From Planctomycetaceae bacterium (GTDB lineage: Bacteria; Planctomycetota; Planctomycetia; Pirellulales; Thermoguttaceae), in NCBI GenBank assembly GCA_031276415.1, contig JAISNF010000287.1, positions 1 through 6,690 on the forward strand: a stretch of 6,690 nt of DNA, in the 5' to 3' direction. Below the pieces are notes generated by a model that saw only the letters and a list, made by a program, of their open reading frames with translations, ran no database searches and was not told the DNA's origin. Made by a program: the position numbers and the translations under genes. Below are positions 1 through 6,396 of the stretch, piece after piece (position 1 is the stretch's first letter; each line of letters opens with the position of its first letter).

Positions 1-771
1 AAAAGCGAAACGGAATTAGAACAACAATTACTCGCCGACACAATTAAAGAACTACTTTCGTATGCGGTTGGTTGTATGATGGGACGTTATAGTTTAGACG
101 AGCCGGGTCTGATTTATGCCAACGCCGGCAATAAAGATTTTGATTTTTCACGTTACAAGAAATTTCCCGCCGACGACGATGGAATCGTTCCGGTTCTTGA
201 TACGGATTGGTATTTTGACGATGATATTGTTAAACGTTTTCATGAATTTTTGCAAGTTGTATTCGGCAACAAATATTTGACGGAAAATATACAATTTATT
301 GAGACGATATTAGGTAAAAGTATCCGCGATTTTTTTGTTAAAGATTTTTATTCCGACCATCTCAAACGTTACAAAAAAAGACCTATCTACTGGCTCTTTT
401 CAAGCGGCAAAAATAAAGCGTTTCAAAGTCTGGTTTATTTACATCGTTACAACGCCGCAACTCTTCCCCGAATGCGTACCGAATATCTCATTCCACTCAC
501 CAAACGAATTCGTAAACGTATTAACGATATTGACGAATCTATTGAAAATATTGAAACAACAAAACAGAGTCATAAACGGCGTTTGGAAAAAGAACACGAA
601 CTACTTAACAAACAACTAAATGAAATTAAAATATTTGACGACAAACTCCGCGATGCAACCGATAAAAAAATAGAAATTGATCTCGACGACGGCGTTAAAG
701 TCAATTACGCTAAATTCGGAGATTTATTATCCGATGTCAAAATTATTAGCGGCGGAACAACGGAGGATTGA
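1..771 (+). CDS. pglX: BREX adenine-specific DNA methyltransferase PglX, C-terminal part (5' end outside window)
   Basis: PglX is the site-specific adenine-N6 methyltransferase of type I BREX; it marks host DNA as self and is also needed for phage exclusion. The frame is open from base 1, so the ATG pair at 76-81 is internal and not the start. Only 256 residues are visible, roughly the last fifth of a family normally near 1,200 aa; the catalytic NPPY-type motif lies outside. What identifies it is the characteristic C-terminus: YKKRPIYWLFSS at fragment residues 124-135 followed by a LVYLHRY block (144-150), a charged, probably coiled-coil stretch (about 158-216), and the closing signature EIDLDDGVKVNYAKFG (225-240). 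It ends in TGA at 769-771, 4 bp before pglZ, and the pglZ ribosome binding site lies in its last codons. No frameshift is seen in the part present. Identification is by remembered family motifs. Confidence 0.93.
   Translation, partial: KSETELEQQLLADTIKELLSYAVGCMMGRYSLDEPGLIYANAGNKDFDFSRYKKFPADDDGIVPVLDTDWYFDDDIVKRFHEFLQVVFGNKYLTENIQFIETILGKSIRDFFVKDFYSDHLKRYKKRPIYWLFSSGKNKAFQSLVYLHRYNAATLPRMRTEYLIPLTKRIRKRINDIDESIENIETTKQSHKRRLEKEHELLNKQLNEIKIFDDKLRDATDKKIEIDLDDGVKVNYAKFGDLLSDVKIISGGTTED
761..766 (+). promoter_or_regulatory. Ribosome binding site of pglZ
   Basis: CGGAGG lies 9 bases before the ATG at 776. It sits inside the last codons of pglX and decides the pglZ start: the same frame is open further upstream, with an ATG at 677 buried in pglX, but that position has no comparable site and would give a non-homologous N-terminal extension. 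The placement suggests translational coupling with pglX. Confidence 0.8.
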
Positions 772-775
772 AACA

Positions 776-3376
776 ATGGACATGACATTAATTATTGAAT
801 CACTAAACAAAATATTCAATCAGGAAAATTATCGCATCGTTTTTTGGTATGATTCGGCAAGGGAATTTGAATCGGAAATTGATCTGTTACGGATTGAAGA
901 CGCCGAACTTGTACGATTAGATAAGGTTGGACATTTGGCTCTAAAAATACGGATGGAAATTGACGAACCGGAACGTAAATTCCTACTCTATTCGCCAACA
1001 GAAAAACCGAATATGGAAGAAGATTTTTTACTTGATATTCGTTATTTCAGTTACGATTTTCACGCTAACCGATCTTCAATCTTATTAAACGAACTCGGCT
1101 TGGCAAGTCCGCAACTCATCAATCACTTAAAATTGCGACAAAAATTCTTTGACAGTAAAGAGCGTATCGATAACCTTAAAAAAATCGCCGACTCCGGTGA
1201 TACGGAAATTGATCTCGACAGAAAAATGCTCGCTGTAACGGCAAAATCCAATCAAAATGATTTTTTTAGTATTGTTCGTGCCGTCTTTCAGTCCTACACG
1301 GAAGAAGAGGACATTAATTTTGAAACGCCGTCGGATACGTGGAAATTGATTGAAAAATATGGTCTCAATGATATTTTTTGGGAATTATCCGAACAAATTT
1401 TTGCCTTTAAGGACGAAACGCCGACGTTGCAAAAATTATTAATACAATTATTTGTTTCTGATTTTGTTCATTGTCTTCATGATGATGTTCCGCGTGTATT
1501 GAAAGAATTACGATTGCCAGCCAAAGGCGAATTTAATACCGTTACTTTTTTTACTCAATGGCGTGATAGTACCAGTCATGCCGGTTGTTACAACAAACTT
1601 GCAGAATATGTTGCCGAAAAACTCTTTATCAATGAAAAACTTGAAGAATTGCCGCTGGATCTGTTACTTGAAAATGTTACATTTAGTCAGATTGATGATC
1701 AAATATTACAAGAACTTTTTAAACGTTTTAACACAGATAAAAATTGTTCTAATGCTCATTTTTTTCGTACAATTACAGTACGGCGTCAGCAAGAATATTG
1801 GACACGTTCACCGGCTGTTCCTGAGCAGGAACGTCATAAACGTTATGCCACTTATGAAATGATCGCTCTCGCCGCCGAAATTACTGAACTGTCTCACCAA
1901 TATTCAGACGGATTCAATGCCGATACTGTTGCGGATATGTTTCATCTTTATACAAATAAATTGTATCAATTTGATCAACTTTATCGCCGTTTTTATCGAA
2001 ACGCCGCTCTTGTTAATACGGATCAGGTTAAAACGCTCTGTGAAAAAATTGACGATATTTATCGCAACAAATATCTTGTGCCGCTTTCGTTGAAATGGAA
2101 TCGTTTTCTTGAAAATGGTTTGATTAAAGATTGGAAAATTGAAGGAATTGCGAATCAGTACGAATTTTATGACCGGTTTGTTGCCAAAGAATCGGAGGAA
2201 CATCGTGTCTTTGTTATTGTTAGTGATGCTTTACGTTACGCCGTTGCGGAAGAATTAAAAAACACGCTTAACGGACGATACCGTTTTCGTGCGGAAATGA
2301 AAACAATGCTCGGAGTGCTTCCGTCTTATACTGCTCTTGGTATGGCGGCGTTACTTCCTCATCGTCAGTTGTCGTACAATAATAACGGCGACGTTCTTGC
2401 CGACGGACACTCCACCTCCGGCACGGAAAATCGCAACATAATTCTTGCAAATTCAAACGGAATTGCTATTCAAGCAAACAAACTACTTTCAATGAAACGC
2501 GACGAAGTACGAAAACTGATTGATAATAAAATAAGAGTTGTTTATATTTACCACAACGTTATTGATTCCTACGGCGATAATATTGCAACAGAAAAAGAAA
2601 CATTTCGTGCAACAGATATTACCATTGACGAACTCGTTAAACTTATTCAATATATTTCAAGCAATCTATCAGGCAGCCATATTCTTGTTTCAGCCGATCA
2701 CGGTTTTGTTTATACAGAATCCTATCCTACCGAAACAAGCAAAAGCCAAAATGAACTCAAGTTAAACAATAATATCATTAAAACAAAAAAACGTTATTTT
2801 ATCGGCAAAAAATTGAACCGCGATAATAACGCATGGTACGGTAATACAGCAAACACCGCCCGTTGTCATGAAATGGAATTTGGTATAGCCAAAGGTTACA
2901 GTCTTTTTCATTTTTCCGGCAGTTCACGATATTTTCACGGCGGAGCAATGTTACAAGAAATAGTTATTCCGGTGGTCATTGTTCGTCCGCCGCGAAACAA
3001 AAAAGATATTGCCAAAACGAAAATAAAAACTGTTTCAATTTCAATATTGGGTAATCGTTTCAAAATTACTACTGCAAAACATCGTTTTCTATTTGTTCAA
3101 ACAGAACCGGTAGGTGAACGTGTTAAACCTGTTACGGTTAAACTTGCTATTTTTGATGCAAATAATCAGCCGGTCTCCAGCATTGAAACATTAACATTTA
3201 ACAGTACGTCTGAAAATCTTGATGAACGTCAGCAATCTGCGTATTTGACATTACAAAGCCGTCCCTACGATAAGTCGGAAAAATACAATTTAATTTTACG
3301 TGACGCCGATTCCAATGTAGAAATTTTAAGTCAGGAAATAACCATTGACCGCGTTATTGCGGAGGACTTCAATTAA
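776..3376 (+). CDS. pglZ: BREX phosphatase-like protein PglZ (type I)
   Basis: PglZ is a core BREX protein of the alkaline phosphatase superfamily and is required for both methylation-linked protection and phage exclusion; its exact substrate is not settled. From the ATG at 776 the product is 866 aa, typical for the type I form. The N-terminus has the expected RIVFWYDSAREFE block (residues 20-32). A largely helical middle (about 110-470) carries no motif I can name. The PglZ domain begins at VFVIVSDALRY (478-488), with D484 a likely metal ligand, continues through LPSYTALGMAALLPH (515-529) and VYIYHNVIDSYGD (589-601), and has SADHGFVYTE (639-648, D641 and H642 likely ligands) and YFHGGAMLQEIVIPV (719-733, H721). 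A beta-rich tail of about 130 residues follows. ATG at 782 (residue 3) is a possible alternative start. No signal peptide or membrane segment is evident, so it should be cytoplasmic. It ends in TAA 3 bp before brxL, in the same operon. Confidence 0.95.
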   Translation: MDMTLIIESLNKIFNQENYRIVFWYDSAREFESEIDLLRIEDAELVRLDKVGHLALKIRMEIDEPERKFLLYSPTEKPNMEEDFLLDIRYFSYDFHANRSSILLNELGLASPQLINHLKLRQKFFDSKERIDNLKKIADSGDTEIDLDRKMLAVTAKSNQNDFFSIVRAVFQSYTEEEDINFETPSDTWKLIEKYGLNDIFWELSEQIFAFKDETPTLQKLLIQLFVSDFVHCLHDDVPRVLKELRLPAKGEFNTVTFFTQWRDSTSHAGCYNKLAEYVAEKLFINEKLEELPLDLLLENVTFSQIDDQILQELFKRFNTDKNCSNAHFFRTITVRRQQEYWTRSPAVPEQERHKRYATYEMIALAAEITELSHQYSDGFNADTVADMFHLYTNKLYQFDQLYRRFYRNAALVNTDQVKTLCEKIDDIYRNKYLVPLSLKWNRFLENGLIKDWKIEGIANQYEFYDRFVAKESEEHRVFVIVSDALRYAVAEELKNTLNGRYRFRAEMKTMLGVLPSYTALGMAALLPHRQLSYNNNGDVLADGHSTSGTENRNIILANSNGIAIQANKLLSMKRDEVRKLIDNKIRVVYIYHNVIDSYGDNIATEKETFRATDITIDELVKLIQYISSNLSGSHILVSADHGFVYTESYPTETSKSQNELKLNNNIIKTKKRYFIGKKLNRDNNAWYGNTANTARCHEMEFGIAKGYSLFHFSGSSRYFHGGAMLQEIVIPVVIVRPPRNKKDIAKTKIKTVSISILGNRFKITTAKHRFLFVQTEPVGERVKPVTVKLAIFDANNQPVSSIETLTFNSTSENLDERQQSAYLTLQSRPYDKSEKYNLILRDADSNVEILSQEITIDRVIAEDFN
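3361..3365 (+). promoter_or_regulatory. Ribosome binding site of brxL, long spacing
   Basis: GGAGG lies within the last codons of pglZ, 14 bases before the brxL ATG at 3380, longer than the usual 5-9. The pglZ stop (3374-3376) falls between the site and the start codon, so ribosomes finishing pglZ can probably restart on brxL. No alternative ATG, GTG or TTG start gives better homology; the MIIDELLNQNFAGK beginning fits the family. Confidence 0.55.
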
Positions 3377-3379
3377 AAA

Positions 3380-5401
3380 ATGATCATAGATGAATTATTA
3401 AATCAGAATTTTGCCGGTAAATTTGTTCGTAAAAACCTTACCAAATTGGTTCGGGAAGGAGCCAATGTTCCTATTTATGTTCTGGAATATTTACTTGGCA
3501 GTTATTGTGCTTCAGGCGATTCGGAAATAGTTGCGGACGGTCTTGCTACGGTAAAGAAAATTTTGTCCGATAATTATGTCCGACCTGACGAAGCGGAAAA
3601 AATTAAATCGGTTATTCGTGAACGCGGAAGCCTCAAAATTATTGACAAAGTTACAGTAACGTTAAATGAAAAGCGCGATGCTTATGAGGCGTTGCTTTCA
3701 AATCTTGGTACAAAAAATGTAGAAATTTCGGCGGGAATTGTCAAGAAATATGAAAAACTGCTTGTCGGCGGTATCTGGGCTTTGGTTACAATGCAATATT
3801 TCTTTGAAGAAGGACAAAAGAGTTCACCGTTTATCATTGACGAACTTAAACCGATTCAAATGCCGAATATGGATATGGAAGAACTGTTTGAAGGACGGCG
3901 GCGATTTACCGAAAAACAATGGATAGATTTATTGTTGCGCTCTTGTGGTTACGAGCCGACTCAATTTGAACAGCGTACTAAAATGCATCTTCTTTGCCGA
4001 ATGATTCCGTTTGTAGAAAATAATTATAACATTTGTGAACTTGGACCTCGCGGGACAGGAAAGAGTCACATTTATAAAGAAATCAGTCCGAACAGTATTT
4101 TGATTTCCGGCGGTCAAACAACTGTTGCGAATTTATTTTACAATCTTGCACGTCGTCAGGTTGGTTTGGTTGGACTTTGGGATGTGGTGGCATTTGATGA
4201 AGTTGCCGGTATTGCGTTCAAGGACAACGATGGTGTACAAATAATGAAAGATTATATGGCGAGCGGTTCTTTTGCGCGTGGTCGTGATTCGATCAACGCT
4301 TCTGCTTCGATGGTATTTGTCGGTAACATTAATCAATCGGTTGATACGTTGGTGAAGACGAGTCATCTTCTTGTCCCTTTTCCTGATGCGATGATTGATG
4401 CAGCGTTTTTTGATCGTTTTCATGCTTATATTCCGGGTTGGGAGATTCCAAAGATGCGTCCTGAATATTTTACGGACGAAAATGGTTTGATTGTGGATTA
4501 TCTTGCGGAGTGGTTTCGTGAAATGCGTAAACGTAACTTTGGAGATGCGATTAACAAATATTTTAAATTGGGACGTGATTTGAATCAGCGTGATGTGATT
4601 GCAGTCAAACATACGGTTTCCGGTTTGCTCAAATTACTTTATCCGCATGAGCAATACGACAAAGAATCTGTACGGCAATGTCTTGAGTATGCGATTGAAT
4701 CACGCCGTCGAATCAAAGAGCAACTTAAAAAGATTGGCGGCATGGAATTTTATGATGTTCATTTTTCGTACATTGATGTAGAAACATTGGAAGAGCGGTT
4801 TATCGGTGTTTTGGAACAAGGGGGGGATCAATTGATACCGGACGGGGTTCTTAATCCGGGAATGTTACATACGGTTTCGATTGGCGGCAATGGACATCAT
4901 GGGCTTTATCGAATTGAAACGCAAGTTACGGCGGGTAATGGACAGATGAAAGTATCTGGTTTTGGTACGAATACTCTGGCGAAGGAAGCAGCGAAAGTTG
5001 GTTTTGATTATTTTAAAGCAAATGCGGCTAATGTGAGTGTATCAATAAAAATTTTGGATCATGATTATCATATTCATCTTGTTGAGTTACACAATACCGG
5101 TTCGCCGAATACGATGACATTAGTTACGTTTATTGCGTTATGTTCAGCGATGATTGGTAAACCGGTTCAGCAACAAATGGTAATTTTGGGCAATATGAGT
5201 TTAGGCGGAAGTATTATTTCAGTAGAAAATCTTGCAGAGTCGTTACAAGTTGCTCATAACTCAGGAGCAAAACGAATATTATTACCGATGTCAAGTGTCA
5301 GAGACATCCCAACAGTTCCGGGCGAACTATTTGCAAAATTCCAAACCGCATTCTACGCCGACCCCAAAGATGCTGTATTCAAAGCATTAGGTGTGGAGTA
5401 A
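3380..5401 (+). CDS. brxL: BREX AAA+ / Lon-like protein BrxL
   Basis: BrxL is the last gene of type I BREX and is needed for phage restriction, though in some systems not for methylation. Work on other BrxL proteins shows a barrel-shaped DNA-dependent ATPase with MCM-like structure, so the old 'Lon-like protease' label may mislead. The product is 673 aa, full length for the family. Residues 1-215 form the family-specific N-terminal part (FAGKFVRKNLTKL, YVRPDEAEKIKS, PIQMPNMDMEELF). The ATPase core has Walker A GPRGTGKS (222-229), Walker B VVAFDE (269-274), a sensor-1-like MVFVGNIN (311-318) and a likely arginine finger in AAFFDRFHAYIPGWE (R346). The Lon-like C-terminal domain (about 495-673) includes VTAGNGQMKVSG, GNMSLGGSI (604-612) and SGAKRILLP (628-636), and the protein ends in the usual AVFKALGVE. 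Positions aligning with the Lon catalytic Ser and Lys appear to be T578 and A619. A run of seven G bases (4820-4826) encodes G481-G482 between the two halves. Confidence 0.96.
   Translation: MIIDELLNQNFAGKFVRKNLTKLVREGANVPIYVLEYLLGSYCASGDSEIVADGLATVKKILSDNYVRPDEAEKIKSVIRERGSLKIIDKVTVTLNEKRDAYEALLSNLGTKNVEISAGIVKKYEKLLVGGIWALVTMQYFFEEGQKSSPFIIDELKPIQMPNMDMEELFEGRRRFTEKQWIDLLLRSCGYEPTQFEQRTKMHLLCRMIPFVENNYNICELGPRGTGKSHIYKEISPNSILISGGQTTVANLFYNLARRQVGLVGLWDVVAFDEVAGIAFKDNDGVQIMKDYMASGSFARGRDSINASASMVFVGNINQSVDTLVKTSHLLVPFPDAMIDAAFFDRFHAYIPGWEIPKMRPEYFTDENGLIVDYLAEWFREMRKRNFGDAINKYFKLGRDLNQRDVIAVKHTVSGLLKLLYPHEQYDKESVRQCLEYAIESRRRIKEQLKKIGGMEFYDVHFSYIDVETLEERFIGVLEQGGDQLIPDGVLNPGMLHTVSIGGNGHHGLYRIETQVTAGNGQMKVSGFGTNTLAKEAAKVGFDYFKANAANVSVSIKILDHDYHIHLVELHNTGSPNTMTLVTFIALCSAMIGKPVQQQMVILGNMSLGGSIISVENLAESLQVAHNSGAKRILLPMSSVRDIPTVPGELFAKFQTAFYADPKDAVFKALGVE
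4820..4826 (+). repeat. G7 homopolymer inside brxL
   Basis: Seven consecutive G bases span codons 481-482 and the first base of codon 483 in brxL. It is the only G run of this length I see in the three genes. A one-base slip here would cut the protein just before its Lon-like C-terminal domain. It is in frame in this sequence. Confidence 0.9.
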
Positions 5402-5564
5402 ATACCGGATTTAATAATTCGTTCCAGTTGTAACTGTCTATTTTATTTTTACCTACGGAGTGTATTGAGGTGAGATCACAGGCTTATTTGGAAACGCTTT
5501 TTCGGAAAGACTTCATTTTCTTTGTTCCAGTATAAAATAATTTTTTTTGTGATTCATTCTTAAA
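5402..5564 (+). other. Intergenic region after brxL, no gene recognised
   Basis: I recognise no gene here. A short reading frame of 21 codons begins with GTG at 5470, has CGGAG 9 bases upstream, and ends in TAA at 5533-5535. It is too short and has too ordinary a start to call. The stretch is AT-rich and includes an eight-base T run (5541-5548). No tRNA-like cloverleaf or rRNA segment is visible. Confidence 0.6.
5425..5450 (+). terminator. Weak candidate terminator of the BREX operon
   Basis: CAGT (5425-5428) and ACTG (5433-5436) form a 4 bp stem around TGTA and are followed by the T-rich run TCTATTTTATTTTT (5437-5450). The stem is short and the T run is interrupted, so this is at best a weak intrinsic terminator. 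It lies 23 bases after the brxL stop, the expected place. If it fails, transcription could run on to the much better terminator at 5756. Confidence 0.25.
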
Positions 5565-5598
5565 ACTCTGTAAAATACAGGGTAAAACGATTTTGCCC
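5565..5598 (+). other. Two overlapping, mutually exclusive hairpins
   Basis: Hairpin A is ACTCTGTA/TACAGGGT (5565-5572 with 5576-5583, loop AAA). Hairpin B is GGGTAAAA/TTTTGCCC (5580-5587 with 5591-5598, loop CGA). Each has 8 pairs with one G-T wobble, and they share bases 5580-5583, so only one can form at a time. This is the geometry of an attenuator or switch, but neither hairpin is followed by a T run, and the short reading frame starting at 5607 is the only thing directly downstream. No known riboswitch class is recognised. It may equally be chance in AT-rich DNA. Confidence 0.35.
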
Positions 5599-5606
5599 GT
5601 CGAGTT

Positions 5607-5765
5607 ATGAACAGGTTTTCCCTCTTTGAAGTGGTGTTACGATTGAGCAGAAAAAATTTTGTTCTAAAAAGTTTTAACAATTTAAGTTACAAGGAATATT
5701 TTATGCAACCATTCCGTAACGATGTTCCTGTTCATGGTAAACCGAATGAATTAACAACCGGTTAA
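5607..5765 (+). CDS. Possible small protein of 52 aa, unknown function
   Basis: An uninterrupted frame runs from ATG at 5607 to TAA at 5763-5765. It starts MNRFSLFEVVLRLSRKN and ends HGKPNELTTG. I do not recognise the protein. The 5607 start has only a weak upstream site (GTCGAG). An internal ATG at 5703 has a better one, AAGGA (5691-5695) 7 bases upstream, and would give a 20-residue peptide starting MQPFRNDVPV. The sequence is polar and basic in the middle, with no clear membrane segment. The stop codon lies inside the left arm of the intrinsic terminator at 5756, so frame and terminator form a compact unit. A loose promoter-like pair (TTGTGA at 5547, TAAAAT at 5571, 18 apart) lies upstream, but such matches are cheap in AT-rich DNA. 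It could be a small protein, a leader peptide, the tail of a small RNA, or chance. Confidence 0.3.
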   Translation: MNRFSLFEVVLRLSRKNFVLKSFNNLSYKEYFMQPFRNDVPVHGKPNELTTG

Positions 5766-5789
5766 TTTCTAATAACCGGTTTTTTATTT
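5756..5789 (+). terminator. Intrinsic (Rho-independent) terminator
   Basis: A perfect 9 bp stem, AACCGGTTA (5756-5764) with TAACCGGTT (5773-5781), encloses an 8-base loop and runs straight into TTTTTATTT. This is a convincing + strand terminator. It lies 355 bases past the brxL stop, at the end of the possible 52-codon frame, so it ends either a separate short transcript or read-through from the BREX operon. There is no matching T run for the minus strand. Confidence 0.8.
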
Positions 5790-5813
5790 AATCACAGAGA
5801 AAAGAAAATTGTC

Positions 5814-5840
5814 CGCAGATTTCGCAGATAGACGCAGATT
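5814..5840 (+). repeat. Three copies of CGCAGAT
   Basis: CGCAGAT occurs at 5814-5820, 5823-5829 and 5833-5839, with periods of 9 and 10 bases. It forms the left outer part of the composite inverted repeat. Confidence 0.75.
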
Positions 5841-5895
5841 ATTTTTAAATTCAAAATAGGTAACATCTAAAAACCAAAAATATATTTTTATTAAC

Positions 5896-5922
5896 CACGG
5901 AGAACACAGAGAACACAGAGGA
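5896..5922 (+). repeat. Three tandem 9 bp units of CACRGAGRA type
   Basis: CACGGAGAA, CACAGAGAA and CACAGAGGA follow one another exactly. A divergent inverted copy lies at 6007-6033 on the other side of an AT-rich core, so the tract is also an arm of the larger inverted repeat. Confidence 0.8.
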
Positions 5923-6142
5923 AATTTTTAATTGGAATCGAAACGTTATTTAATATTATTATAATTACCTTTTGATTTAAAATAACTCTTTAAAATTAAA
6001 TTTTTCCTCTCTGTAAACTCCGTGTTCTCTGTAGTTTTAAAAAGTACCTATTTGCCAATCCCGTCAATTCTATTAATCCTGTTAAAATCTGTTGATTTTG
6101 TCCAAACATTTGTCCGATGTGTTAAAACCCATCGCTACCTTA

Positions 6143-6297
6143 GGAATGCTCCAACGGGGCATTTCCAATATAGCCGGGGTTTTAACCGCCGGAATGTTGA
6201 TAGTGAATAGTTTCGCAAGCGGAATTGCAGAATTATTGCCAAAACATTTGTGATTCCGCATTGCGAAACTCGCCATTAAATCTGCCCCCATAAGGGG
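6143..6297. repeat. Cluster of REP-like hairpins
   Basis: Four inverted repeats are packed into about 155 bases. First, AATGCTCC/GGGGCATT (6145-6152 with 6156-6163, three-base loop, one G-T pair). Second, an imperfect CCGGGGTT/AACCGCCGG near 6174-6192. Third, a large one, GTTTCGCAAGCGGAAT (6210-6225) with ATTCCGCATTGCGAAAC (6253-6269), complementary except for one extra base. Fourth, CCCC-ATAA-GGGG (6286-6297). The reading frames crossing this stretch on both strands are by-products of the palindromes and have no protein-like features. The whole resembles an extragenic palindromic element; no REP-associated transposase is in the window. Confidence 0.55.
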
Positions 6298-6340
6298 TCA
6301 AATATAAATAGGAATTTCCGTTTGTTCTATAAATATGTGC

Positions 6341-6352
6341 CCCCTTGCGGGG
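6341..6352. repeat. Second CCCC-NNNN-GGGG hairpin
   Basis: CCCC-TTGC-GGGG echoes the hairpin at 6286-6297 (CCCC-ATAA-GGGG). Both are preceded by GC and followed by TCNAAT (GGGGTCAAAT and GGGGTCTAAT), so this is a repeated module of about 18 bases with a different loop, 55 bases apart. The bases between, 6298-6340, show nothing else. Confidence 0.6.
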
Positions 6353-6396
6353 TCTAATTTACTCAACATTTCGCCGAAGGATTTTCGCCCACCGCC

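Larger units (their letters stand above)
5812..6115. repeat. Composite imperfect inverted repeat of short-period motifs
   Basis: Three nested pairs of complementary arms surround a strongly AT-rich core (5921-6008, about 84% AT by hand count). Outer: CAGATTT (5816-5822) with AAATCTG (6085-6091). Middle: AAATAGGTA (5854-5862) with TACCTATTT (6045-6053), perfect. Inner: 5895-5920 with 6009-6034, 20 of 26 bases complementary. The arms are themselves built from short tandem motifs. No open reading frame of interest is inside. It has the look of a degenerate non-autonomous mobile element or an extragenic palindrome, but I see no target-site duplication I would defend. Similar tracts occur between genes in many environmental genomes, from memory only. 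Confidence 0.5.

Noticed and set aside
76..771. Separate gene starting at ATG 76
   Set aside because: The frame is open to base 1 and the upstream codons fit PglX, so it is the tail of a longer gene.
677..775. Extended start for pglZ at the ATG at 677
   Set aside because: It would overlap pglX by 95 bases and add a non-homologous leader; the ATG at 776 has a good CGGAGG site and gives the expected N-terminus.
4133..4612. 159-codon reading frame on the minus strand
   Set aside because: It is the antisense shadow of the brxL ATPase core and its sequence is not protein-like.
5470..5535. 21-codon frame starting with GTG after brxL
   Set aside because: It has a passable upstream site but is very short, unrecognised and followed by no supporting structure.
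5402..5800. tRNA, tmRNA, SRP RNA or RNase P RNA
   Set aside because: None of the conserved cores (T-loop, SRP tetraloop region, RNase P GAGGAAAGTC box) is present.
6082..6291. 69-codon reading frame on the minus strand
   Set aside because: It crosses the palindromic cluster; its sequence simply reads through hairpin arms and lacks a ribosome binding site.
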